Part shown: one piece after another, positions 31,430-42,675 of the stretch
Numbering within the stretch: the stretch's first letter is position 1
Layout: each line of letters starts with the position of its first letter
Program-made: the position numbers and the translations under genes
Notes under the pieces: model-generated
The model's database searches: none
The model's input: the letters and a program-made list of their open reading frames with translations, nothing else
Told to the model about the DNA's origin: nothing
Assembly (NCBI GenBank): GCA_009760855.2
Contig: WPIO01000034.1
Location: 1,691,001 to 1,755,000, forward strand
DNA from: Cristatella mucedo
Lineage: Eukaryota > Bryozoa > Phylactolaemata > Cristatellidae
Direction of reading: 5' to 3'
DNA length: 64,000 nucleotides

Positions 31430-33605
31430 TCTTGCCTAAACATGTACTCCGAGGGCTTACTGGAACTACTGTAGATCGTACCAATCGATCCTAGCAAAGG
31501 CCAAGTCTTGCTTCTATGAAACTATTGTTGAATCACAGGTGCACAATCCAAAAAGGGTTATGCGTCTGATCAACCATCTCTTTAACCGCTCCTATGCTAG
31601 CTTATTACCTAGTGATCCCTGTGATGATCTCGCCGATCGCTTCTCCAGCTTCTTTGTCAACAAGATAGATAAGATCACGGAGTCCCTATCTAAGATAACA
31701 ACATCCCCCTGTAATCCTGTCTTTCAATTTCATGCAGCACCTAAATGTCCTTATTCAAGGAGGACGCAAGTGACTTAGTCCTAAAGCTCATATCCCAATC
31801 AAAGAAGGCAAACAGTCCTCTAGACCTTATTCCCACTGTCCTGCTTCTACGATGCTTTGATCTGCTTCTGCCATGCATAACTAACAACATCATTAATTTG
31901 TCATTAGTCTCAGGTCATGTCCCAGCACCTTTCAAAAAGGCGGTATTAAGGCCTATACTAAAGAAGGCAACACTATACTAAGAGAACTTAAGCAAATTTT
32001 CCCAGTCTCCCTTCTACCGTTTCTTTCAAAGACACTGGAAGGAGTCGTGGCACACCAGCTGAAATCATATGTTGAAACTTCGAACCTAGGTATTACGTTT
32101 CAGACTGGTTTTAGAGCTAATCACTATACAGAGTCAGCATCACCAGAAGACATAGGTAGAACACCTCTGCATGTTGCCATCAATATTTTGTTTTCTTTTG
32201 ATACTATAAATCGCTACGTCCTTCATCAGCGCATCTCATCTCGCCTGGGCATCACTTGAGATGCACTGCAATGGTTAAGGTCTTATCTCAGTGGGAGACT
32301 CCAGAGCATTGATGCTAACGGACAGAGATCATCGGAGGAGCCACTGGGTTATGAGGTTCCTCACGGCTCTATGTCTGGTTCCGTTCTTCTCACGGTTTAT
32401 ATTCTCCTTCTTTCGATGTGATCTCCAATCACAATCTACGGTTTCACTTCTAGGGAGATGAGACACTCAGTTGCACCTTTGCTTTGATCCATCACAGCCA
32501 TCCAGCAAGTCAAATTCTCTCAATCCCTTACTTTATGTATTGATCACGTACACACGTGGATGGATGCAAACTCTCTTAAATTGAACAATGATAAAATCAA
32601 CCTAGTAGCTGCAGACAAACCAAGTGTGTTTCAGAAATTGGAAACCTAACGTTCAAAATTGGCTCCGCGAGCATATGTCCTTTTGAATCTGCACGAAATC
32701 TAGGTGTCCTATTTAAAAGTTTCTTTTGTTATACGACCACATCAGCTCCACGGTAAACTGTGCCTACTTCAGCAACACAAAATGTATTTAATTTGGGATC
32801 ATTTAGACTGGGATATTACTTCTTAATTAGTCCATGCATTCGTGACATCCCGTCTCGACTTCTTTAACTCACTGCCTATTGGTCTTCCTGCCTGTGCCAT
32901 CATGCACTTTCAGCTGGTGCAAAACTCTGCAGCGAGGCTTCTCTGTTGTGAGCCTCGCAGTTGCCACGTCATACCACTTTTAGCTGACCTGCATCAAGTA
33001 GAGCAATGCATCGAATTTAAGGTTTTGTCACTCACTCTTCGGTCCCTTCATTCTTTCGCTTCAGCTTACCTAACAGATCTAGTGGCCCACTAGGCCACCT
33101 ACCTAACAGATCTAGTGGCCCACTAGGCCACCTACCTAACAGATCTACTGGCCCACTAGGCCACCTAAACCCTAAACCTCGTATAACCCGCTTTTCGGAA
33201 TCGAAGCGGTTAACTTTACCTCGTATGAACCTCAAATCATTTGGAGACTGTGCCTTTTGTTAGTGTGCTCCTGAAGCCTGGAACTCACTTCCGACTGGCA
33301 TCACGACATCCTCTGACTTGACCACATTTAAAAAGAAGCTTAAAAACTCATCTATTTGTAACAACATTTACTAGGTCCGTGGATACTTTATTTGAGTGCC
33401 TATGCGTGCTGACGCTGTGCATGCTGCCACTAACCATATTTGACTTCCGACCCTAAGCATGTCACCTCTAACCATGTTATGCTTATTGTCATTGAGCATG
33501 ATACCACTAACCATCCGATTTTTCTTTCTTTGCAGCACTTATAAAGTGCTTAGACAGACATTGTGTTCTGCTAGGGCGCTATAACCATTGTGTTATTATA
33601 ATTAT
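31430..33605 (+). mobile_element. LINE family A, longest plus-strand copy
   Basis: About 2.2 kb with multiple frameshifts. Reads [90 protein letters not shown], then VTSRLDFFNSLPIGLPAC, SAARLLCCEPRSCHVIPL and the family 3' UTR with a short (TTAT)n tail. The YADD box is damaged. It lacks the endonuclease part. Confidence 0.9.
33065..33166. repeat. 33-bp tandem triplication inside a LINE
   Basis: Three copies of ACCTAACAGATCTAGTGGCC plus CACTAGGCCACCT, period 33, inside the C-terminal RT region of the copy at 31430. It repeats the same 11 codons. Confidence 0.93.
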
Positions 33606-34949
33606 TATCGTTGTAACTTGAGTTCAACTAAACTGAAAGAAAGTGATGAGTTAATTGGTAAAATTACTTGGTGTAGTTAATATGTTACTCAAACTTGTAT
33701 TGTAGGGGCTCGTGCGCACGATGACGGTGCGACGAAGATGAGCGTGGCCCCCCACCACAAGTTATGGTGTTGACGATGACGGCTGAATTGCATTGTACGC
33801 AGGCAACGAAAACGTGCGAGCGCACAACCGAATGTAGATGGCGTCGTGGAAGCAGCTCAGGAGAGAACAAAAAGAGAGTGAGTGGGAGAGAGAGAGGGCA
33901 TAGCGTCCGCACAGGCCGGTGGACAAGCTGAAAGTTTTTTTGCTGCAGGACTAGCGGGTCACGCGACCACGGCTGACCCGTTTCAAAAAATCCAGCTCGC
34001 TCAGCCGATACTGTCCAACTGCAGCGCCTAACGAGCTGGTACTCAGCACACCCGTCGGCCGGGCGGAGTGGTTTGAGTTCGGCTGGGGCGGAACCGCATT
34101 GTGGGCCTGGCCATGCCCACAGCATTACCGAGTCTTTGAAACTATTTCGTGCTGACATTGAAATTCTAGCCACATCAGCCTAATTTTAGCGCATTACAAG
34201 CTGAGTAATCGGGCAACCTTTGCTATTGCATGAATAACGCAGGAGATGTGCATTAAGTGTTAAGTGAAAAAAGCCAATTTGTTCTACCGAATATGATAGA
34301 AATCCAACACGCTTTTAAAGAGGCAGAAGCTCAGGCTGATCACCTGATGATGATGATGATGACGATGACGATCCCTGATGATCATCATCATTATGATGAT
34401 CATAATCATTATGAGAAGCCCGTCAAGCTCAGGCTGATCACCTGATGCAAATAGCGATAATTTAAGCTACTTTAAGCAATTAGCCAGCGTATAGCATTGA
34501 CCTGTAAAAGAAAGTAAACTACTTGCGTGTTCCTGTGAATGTCAGCAACAGCAGGACGCGAATAAGTTGAAACAGCCGAGAAACGCTGTGAGCGTCATCA
34601 GCCGCATATTTTGCCCCCCTATCGTCTATCTCAACTTGTTTACACGAACTTCGACGGCATTGCCAAAACGTCACGGTCTGCTAAGCGTTCTTAGCTGTAG
34701 TAGTTGTACCCTGTATCAATTAAAAGAATTCTGGAATGGCTTCACTTTTTAGATATTGCTACACAAGTTAAACGTCAATGTGTAAGTCATATTCGACCGT
34801 GGAAATGTATCATGCTGTTCAAATCTCTGCATGCAAGATAGTACTCAGTGAGAATCTGAAGTCTCCCTATTCAAATTATGATGAAGCTAAAGAAAATGGC
34901 ACTCTGCGCGAAACAGAGCGCGTATTATAGAATGATATAATTGTCAGAA

Positions 34950-34984
<35 letters not shown>

Positions 34985-36130
34985 ACATGTATTACATATA
35001 TTATTATTAATAAATATTAAAATATAAATTGTATTATGTTATATGTCAGAAACCTAAAAAGCACCAACAAATGTCGGAAGCGTTCATTTTTGCTGCTGAC
35101 ATTCTCCGACTACATTTGGTCGTTTCAAGAATAAGCCATTTCAAAAACCTACTTTATGGTTGGTTACGAATGGTTGGAAGGAGAAAGACGGCTCAGCCAT
35201 ACCTGGTGATCATTTTTTTGTACTTTGTCGAAACCTGAGATTATGGCACGTTTGGTTTCTACGTATTGTAATTCCCGAACTGTTAATTTTCTAGTGCATT
35301 GTCCTGATCTTATAGATTTAGCATGGCTATCTTTGAATAGTATAGAGCCCAAATAACAAACGTTGGTATCGACGTATAGAGAAAGACCAGATTTTTTAAA
35401 ACTGAACGCTAGAACCCAATACGGGTTTTCGTGTGCTGCTGTTGCTCTGCGGCAGCAGGGAACTGAGTCACAAGCCAGCGTACTAGAGGGTAGGAAGAAA
35501 CGAAGCAGAAAGCAGAATAAGCAAACAATCCACCCACAGAGATCGGAAACAATGCATAGCACGCTTACTCAACGCACTCACGTGACCCTCGGAGAAAGAT
35601 ATTACACCAACGAACAGCTTGATGAATCTTTCAGCAGAGGCGAGATCAGTTAGAATACCTGGGCGGGCGTGCCAGTTCTTCACCTGGCCTATCGCGGCAT
35701 CTGCCTGCTCCCCGTTGCTAACGGTGCAATGAAGGGGTTCCTAAATCAGCAGTCACCAGCTCGATGGCTGCTGCTCGCACGTAGTACCTTAGAACGGCAG
35801 CCGGCTACCGGCTTGGGCCAGATGCTGCCGCCGCCTTTCGGGTGCCTGGCAGAGTAAGACGAGCTCAAAGCCTGTTTTTCTCACTCTAGGCAGCTATCAA
35901 ACGTCTTATTGGCTGTCTCTCGAGAGTTGAATCAGTGTAGCATGCCACCATGTCAAACTGTGGACTGGCTGCGCTATCAAAGTAGAAACTCAGCCACTCT
36001 CCACAGGTACACGCGTTACAGATTCGCAGCCACAAAAATATCGCTGGCGTTATTTTTTCACCCACCGATAATGTTTATTGGGAATCGTACATTGTGTTTG
36101 AAACTAGCTGTTTCAAAAAAATGGTAGTCA
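33606..36130. other. Intergenic region without a recognised gene
   Basis: Contains a TA run (34962-34981), a GAT/ATC-rich patch bounded by 23-bp direct repeats (34327-34349 and 34425-34447), and a minus-strand open frame of 162 codons (33685-34173) with no recognisable motif. Confidence 0.4.
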
Positions 36131-36152
36131 GTGCTCAAAGAGAGATAGAGAC

Positions 36153-36257
<105 letters not shown>

Positions 36258-36584
36258 CTACACAGAAACCATCAGGGGGACATATCGAGGATAAGCAAAC
36301 TGCGACATTCTCGGGACGGTGAAATAGTGACTGGCTAGAAATGTAGTGCTTTTTAGTAGAATCCAAACAGAGAGTTCTCCGTTGGTTGTATGGGTAAATA
36401 GCTATCTGGAAGAAGCAGAATATCTAGCACAACGTATGACCGGAGGTGGCAGACAGGAAGCCTACGGGTGGCCAGTCGACGAACGAGCAAAGGTGAGTAC
36501 AGACGTGAACACACAAGGCGGCGTCTCGAGTGTACTTAAAAAGGGGCATCTATTGTCGGCCTGCACATCAGAGGTAAACTAATG

Positions 36585-37005
36585 TATCTCTGTCAGTCAC
36601 TCCGCAAAGTCACGAAGACTATATGGGAGTTACACTGGAGAGTTTTGTGCAGCGCACTCAAAGCTTATTTGGCTTTCAGTAGGCATTTGGTATCCAACAG
36701 ACTTCATCACGCGCGCATCACAGAGAAAGTGAGAAGCATGAATAAGTCGGGAGAGCAGTTGAGATAATGAGTAGCATTGAAGTAGCAGCTCATGATTGAT
36801 TGCTTCAACGGTTCTGCCATTGCGAGCAGCAGGAGAGTAGATGTCGTTGCTAAGGAATTGTTGAAGTGAGCTCCGAAGTCTAGAACTTGAAGAGCACAAG
36901 CTTCTATTACTTCTTCAAGCTTCTATTACTTCTTCTTGCGGAGTGACTGACGGAGATACATTAGTTGACAATAGATTCCAGACAATAGATTCCAGAGGTT
37001 GAGTA
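36585..37005 (-). mobile_element. LINE family B 3' end
   Basis: Minus strand has the family B 3' UTR (TGTATCTCTGTCAGTCACTC at the outer end in plus reading) and the NDIYSPAARNG-type C-terminal words, with a small local duplication at 36900-36935. Confidence 0.8.
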
Positions 37006-37079
37006 TAAACTAAAAGCAGCAAAGAAACGAGGACAGGCCCATGCGGGATTTAACCGGTGACTATACTGGTGAATGAGAC

Positions 37080-37180
37080 CTGACCTCCACACAACACGGA
37101 TTGAAAATTATCGGCACAAGTGAGATTTGAACCCAGGGCCTCGGGCCTCGTCTGCCATTCAGAGCGCTGTTTTCGATCGT
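37080..37180 (-). mobile_element. Probable SINE fragment, antisense
   Basis: GAGATTTGAACCCAGGG is an inverted B box and the flanking words fit the other SINEs. Short and diverged. Confidence 0.45.
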
Positions 37181-37184
37181 TAAA

Positions 37185-37640
37185 GTAAGATATCGCCATC
37201 AATAGTGTCTAAGGCTGCTGGTAGATCTAGCGTAGCTAGGGCAGTGACATTCCCGTCATTGTTGCTGCATAGGATGTAATTGGTTACAAGGAGTAGAACA
37301 ATTTCACTGGAGTGCTGCCGCTTAAACCCGGATTTTAATTTTTCTGAAAATTCCATTTTTTCAGTGCTAGCTAGAGGATGCTTATCAACAATTTTTCAAG
37401 AATGTTTAAAAAAATAGGGAAGACTGTAAACTGGGCTATAGTTTCAAAGGACTTGTGTATCTAATCCAGGCTGCTTAACTATCGGTCTAATGGTGGCGCC
37501 GATTTGAAGAACTTGGGTAGCAACGCCGCAAGTGAAACACTACAAACTATGTTATGGATGAGTTAACTTTGTCTGCCAGTGAAGACCACAGATGGGTTGG
37601 TGAAGGATTTTCAGAAGATGAGCTCTTTTTAATAGACCTT
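37185..37640 (-). mobile_element. LINE family B reverse transcriptase fragment
   Basis: Minus strand reads an ALATLDLPAALDTIDGDI-like catalytic block near 37190-37260, then the FKRQHSSEI and NFSEKLKSGF words upstream. Frameshifted. Confidence 0.65.
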
Positions 37641-39515
37641 ATTAATGTAGCCACATCGTGTGCAGTAGTCTCGAGGAATCTCTCTGGAAGTGCACAGGTT
37701 GTGATTAAGTAATTCTATTAGTCGGAGGGGGCTTTGTGGAGGCGCGAATGTGCAAATCCTCTCGGCATTAGCAAGAAATTTGTGAATCATCGTACGAATC
37801 TGTTTTTGGTCGGACTGCGAGGACTTCAATTTTAAATTGAAAAAAGAAGCCCTGGCTTTCCTAGCCTTCCGGGTGCAGGCTCGAAGAAAGTATTTTAAAT
37901 TGACTCGAACTGCATCAGACCCAGATTTCTTCTTAAAGCCGCATTCAAGCCTGCGCTTAACGCGGCGAATTTTTTTCCCCAAACGCGGTTGGTTCCTCGT
38001 GGGACGAGCAGCGATACTGTTGGCGGCAAAAGCTTGACTCGTAACACAAAGGCCGCGATTCGTGATACGTGATACGTAAATGCGTAATATGTAATACGAT
38101 GCATACAGCATCGCGATCGAAGGGCATCATAACAACTTGGTCAGCATCAGTTAGGCAGTCTTTTTTTCGTAAAAAGAAAGAAAATTTTTACGACTCTGTG
38201 CTCAGACTGAGCGTATAAGAGCTCATACAGAGCTCATAAAGTGCCACTCCCTTTCACTGCATCAGCGAGGGCATCGAGGCTGCAGGTCGAGTCTGGGTAC
38301 TGATCAAGAAGACCTGCCTCACGTTCAGATTTCAAAAACGCATCTTGGTCAATCGTCTGTGTGTTGCGTCGCTGGACAACTCGAAGTTAGCCTTTGCACA
38401 GAACGGAGCCGTATCAGTAAACGAGATAAAGCAATGATCAAAGATGGTGAAAGAACTCTGGCTTTACAAGCCGCATATCGGGTATCCGATTAAGCCGCTC
38501 GGAGTTTTAGACACGCCCCGCAGCTGAGCTGCACTGGTCACCGCTTCGTCGTTTCTATTTACAGCTTAACATTGGATGGTCCGTTTCCGCTTCAGTCATT
38601 GGCCTATTTAATCCCTGGTTGTTGGCTTTACTAGCTTTAGATGATTGGTCATCAGAAGAGTTTAATTTAGATGCAATCGCAGTTAGAGGCTGCTCCAGCT
38701 ATCATGCACTTTTAGCAGGAGCAGTAGTGCTCGCAACCAGCCACATCGTCACGGTCTATTCAGGGAAATATCTCCAGAGCTCTTAAAGTTAAGCACTCTC
38801 CACGGTTGGAACAAGTTTCGTGCGGCGCTAGTATGTAATTCACCCAAGTACAATTAAGCACTGCTCCTCTATTTACCAACGCTGAGCAGGAGATTTTCTG
38901 GTACATCTAAATTTGGCAGAACAAGCAGCAGCCAATTGAGCTCTAAGCAATTTAATTCCTGGGCTGGTGTCTGGTTGGGGTAACATTCCAGGTGTATGGG
39001 CATGCATCGTTAGACAATTGAAAGATGTAGTCATAAGTGATGAGGCAGGCTCAAAAGAACTGCTAAGGAGGCTGAATAATGATCAAACTCTAGCTGTTAA
39101 CCTTGAAAATTCACGGGAAATATTAGTGTTTCCTTACAAGGATGGCCTGAGTGCCCGCTGACCTAGTGGTACGCCCAGCCTCCTATCGATGATGATAAAC
39201 CGAGCCTCCTACCGATCGAGGACTCCGCACCACGTGACCTGGGTCTCAGAGCGCTCAGAAGTGAAGAATTTTAAATTCCGTCCCGTTTTGTTTTTGACCT
39301 TATCGCGAATAAGACGTTCCCTGAGCGTTGACAGCACAAACCTCCCGGGATCTTTTTTCTTCAGGCTCTCCATGTTCTAGACGTTGTCCTCTGTCAAGAC
39401 TCAAGAAATCAAGTACTCATGTTCAGTAGTGAGGCGGCACTTGGTCGCTTCCATCGATGCTAGTTTTATCGCTGTTCTCGCTTCGCTCCTTTCCCCAAAT
39501 TCATAGGCCGGTCCA
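37641..39515. other. Intergenic, unassigned
   Basis: No identified gene. A minus-strand open frame at 37629-38111 partly overlaps the LINE and looks like LINE 5' sequence (NRVWGKK-type words). A SINE-like stretch may lie near 39155-39260. Nothing else is recognised. Confidence 0.4.
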
Positions 39516-39519
39516 ACGC

Positions 39520-40075
39520 GGCTTTGCGTTACATGCTAAGGAAAACACGATCGCATGGTTTGTGGTATCTTGCTTGATAAGCAAACATGAATAACATGGT
39601 TAGGGGTGGTGACATGCACAGGGTCAGCATGCAAGCGTGGTTAATGGCGGCATGCAACAGTGTCAGCACGCGTAAGCTCGTAAAGGACGAATCACATTGA
39701 CCAACTAACTGCTGTCGAAAAGGGGTGCATTATTATTTTTTTAAAGTGGTAAAGTCAGTGGATGTCGTGGCAGAAGTCGGAAGAAAGTTCCATGCTTTGG
39801 GAGCATACGAACTAAAGGCACGTTCTCCAAAGGATTTGAGGTTTGTACGCGGTATGGGTAAACAGTTCAATTCCGAAAAGTGACTGGTGCGATGCTTAGC
39901 CTGGCGGGGCAGTAGATCTGATAGGCAGGCTGGAGCCAAAGAATTAAGAGACCTAAAAGTGAGCGACAAAACCTTGAAGTGGATCCGCTGCTTGACTGGT
40001 AGCCAGTGCAGGTTGGCGAGAAGTGGTGCGATGCTGAAACTGAGACGCTCACGACAGACAAGCCTGGCTGCATAG
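39520..40075 (-). mobile_element. LINE family A 3' portion
   Basis: Minus strand: LTFRSLNSLAPACLSDLLPR, QAKHRTSHFSELNCLPIPR and RAFSSYAPKAWNFLPTS, then the 3' UTR toward 39520. Confidence 0.88.
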
Positions 40076-40079
40076 TTTT

Positions 40080-42412
40080 GGCATATTCTGCTTATAAATG
40101 CATATCCATACGCTTACCAACGTCAGACGCAGCCCAGCTTCCGCTCGGTCGGGCTGCCTCACTCTGGCAGCTGGCTCCAATGCGCCTCCTCAATCAATCC
40201 AAGAGGAAGCTGGGTAGCGCAAGTCGCTGTCGGGACGGGAGGAGCGAAGGGCAGCAGAGAGGGTCATAGGTCAAAGAGCGCCAGCTGCAGGAGCTCCACA
40301 GTTAAGCTACTTACATCTATACTGCGGAACGACACAAATAGACAGAGCTCGAACTGGAGCCTAAACCCTAACCAGAGAACTAGGACTCCACATACGCCAA
40401 CTACGTCTAGCTCGCACCGGCCCTTATGCCGAGACCGCGTTCTAGCGCGAACACACAAAACACAAAAGAAACACAAAATGCCAGCTCGGGCGCTATACGA
40501 CCGTATTCGGTGGAGTCCACCGAATCTTCCTAGCGCTGCCTCGTCCTGTTCCATCAATCGCCGGCGAACAGCCCGCCCTCCTCCCTCGCTTTCAGAGAAA
40601 CGAGTCCGACGGCGTTGAAGCGCAGAGCCGGACAGAAGACCAGAAGAGACCAAAGGCACAAGACCCAGAGTCGCTCGACTCTTAAATACTTGGCTTAGAC
40701 AATGGGGCAAGAGCTTAGTGGTATTGGGCCCGACACCCCGGCCCATTACGGCAAGGAATTAATATCGTCAGTAGGCCACTGGAAGGGCACCTCTGTCCAG
40801 CTTGAATGGCGAATGGGTTCCAGACGATTCTTTCTTGGACCGAGTGAAGGCGGAGGTTGACAGGCCAGCCAATATCAATCAGCAGCTTCCGCGGGTATCG
40901 GACCAATTCTAAAGGCCGAATCGCCACCGCTGGTCTCAGAGCTTCCTGGCTTGCTCTTGTACCCAGGCTGGGTTCAGTTGGCTGGGACCGGACGGCTATA
41001 GTGAGGGTTAGGGTCACCGGCTAGGCCGGGGTCGGACCCTACGGCACGGTCGGTTGTATGCGGTGACGTGAAGTCACCGGGGCTCTTGGGTACGGGAAGT
41101 TGGCCAAGTAAGTCGTGGTGTTGGAGGCTCCCGGTCTCGCCGAGTTATGCACCTGGATTCGTGCAGGCGTGCTCCGGCGATGCTGCCACGCACGCAAGGG
41201 AACGAGTATCCAAGGCCCGAGTGGAGCTGGATAGCTCGCTCGTTGTTGACTTGTTTTTATTCCGCGTTCCCCGTGTAGCGTGTTCGTGACCCCCCCTCCG
41301 TGTGTTGGCGTCTTTCGGTGGAAGCTTACGACTGTGGTAGTTGTCGACTCGGACTAGCCAGCAGTTACTCAGCCAGCCGGGTTTTGGACGGCGTACGCTC
41401 GTACTTTTGGACTCGGAGTCAGTACAACGACAGGACTGCGGAAGCCGACTGACCCCAACTAACACGTTTGTTCGCGCTTGCTGCATCGTCTTGCGCTCCC
41501 GTAGTGTACTGTGTATAGGACCCTCCCTGTAGACTTGTTTAGTTCACCTGTTGTTGTTGGCGCATGCGTTATAAAGATGTTTACTCTGACGGCCGCTCGT
41601 CTTACCCTAGCTCGGCGGCATGGCGAGCGGCAGCGTGGCCGGAGTATGGCAGGGTTTGGCGGGAAATAGCCTTTGACCCCAGGAACTCGGTTACACTCTT
41701 AAGCTCTTGCTCTCTAACCGCATTGACGCCACCGCTGGTCTCAGAGCCTCCTGGCGTGCTCTTTAGATCTTAATCGCCACCGCTGGTCTCAGAGCTTCCT
41801 GGCTTGCTTTTAAGCTCTTGCTCTCTTACCGCATTGACGCTCATCTCTGGCCAAGGCCAGCGAAGCGCTACAGTGCTGTCACGTGCCTCCTCCGAGCGGC
41901 CGTTACCTAGCCTCTGTCTAGATGGGCACCGTGACCAGTCAAGGTCGGGGCAATCATGCCGAGTTTTTCAGTTGTCTGTGTGATGCTGATCCATAAGATC
42001 GAGATGTGGTTTGTGGTTCTCGGTGCACGGCTCAGATCGCTGGGCTTGCCGGCGCACTGCTAGTGCAGGCAGACTGGTAGTGGCCTAGGGACAGGCCAGT
42101 GCACGGCTGTGGTCTGACGGCTGTGGTTTATCCACAGGCCGGCTTTGTCCTCCCGCCGACTCACGGGATGAGTTGTGGCCGGGAGGGAGTGGGATAGGAG
42201 GGAACGCCATCCTGGCAGAGGGCAGTTGTGTCTGGGGCAGCGCTGCAGGCGCAAGCGCGAATACACGTTCCTGCGAGCCAGCTTCGGTGCTGTGCCTGAG
42301 CCCGCGTGCGTACTCAGTTGGAAGAGCACTGTTTAATCTACGAGTCCAAAGCATTATTACTGGCTTACAGTAGATAGGACAATCGGCTTAGACGGCGCTC
42401 AGGTACTGAGGA
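40080..42412. other. GC-rich upstream region of the PON-like gene
   Basis: By eye rich in G+C and CpG. It contains three copies of a 37-base word beginning AATCGCCACCGCTGGTCTCA (40919-40955, 41772-41808, and a variant at about 41728-41762). Many open frames in both directions, the longest being 160 codons on the minus strand at 40264-40746, but none with a family motif I can name. Confidence 0.4.
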
Positions 42413-42500
42413 GGGGGCGGGGCGCGAAACCAGTAACTAGGCAGCCGAGACGGCGGGGCGGGGTTAGGCAGCGGCGGAATGTGATTAAATCAGTCCGCTG
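42413..42500 (+). promoter_or_regulatory. Likely core promoter of the PON-like gene (GC boxes)
   Basis: Two Sp1-type GC boxes, GGGGGCGGGGCG at 42413-42424 and GGGGCGGGG at 42455-42463, lie in a GC- and CpG-rich stretch about 140-190 bases upstream of the start codon. There is no TATA box at a usual spacing. A TCAGTC initiator-like element follows at about 42490. Transcription start is inferred. Confidence 0.5.
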
Positions 42501-42598
42501 TTAGTGCAGTCTCCTCTAGGTACCGGCTGCCGCTGGCCTGTCGCCGCCAGCTTGCCGCCGCCGTTCGTCCTGCATTAGCGTTCGCTGTCTGCTTGAAC

Positions 42599-42675
42599 AT
42601 GGCCACAAGCACCTACGTTAAGGCGTTGGGCGTGGCGCTCTTCGTCGTCGTGGTGCAGCACTGTCTCTATGCGGT
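42599..42675 (+). CDS. PON-like exon 1: start codon and signal peptide
   Basis: ATG in context GAACATGG is followed by MATSTYVKALGVALFVVVVQ, a short polar start and a strongly hydrophobic core, then HCLYA. Donor GTAAGT at 42676 in phase 2. It lies about 140-190 bases downstream of two GC boxes. This is the only ATG giving an in-phase junction to the next exon. Confidence 0.88.

Noticed and set aside
33160-33180. CCTAAACCCTAAACC as interstitial telomere repeat
   Set aside because: Only two loose units, of the wrong sequence for the animal TTAGGG repeat, and explained by the LINE triplication edge.
40264-40746. Minus-strand 160-codon frame as a host gene
   Set aside because: Composition follows the GC-rich DNA, there is no motif, and no supporting splice or promoter signals. 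Left unassigned.
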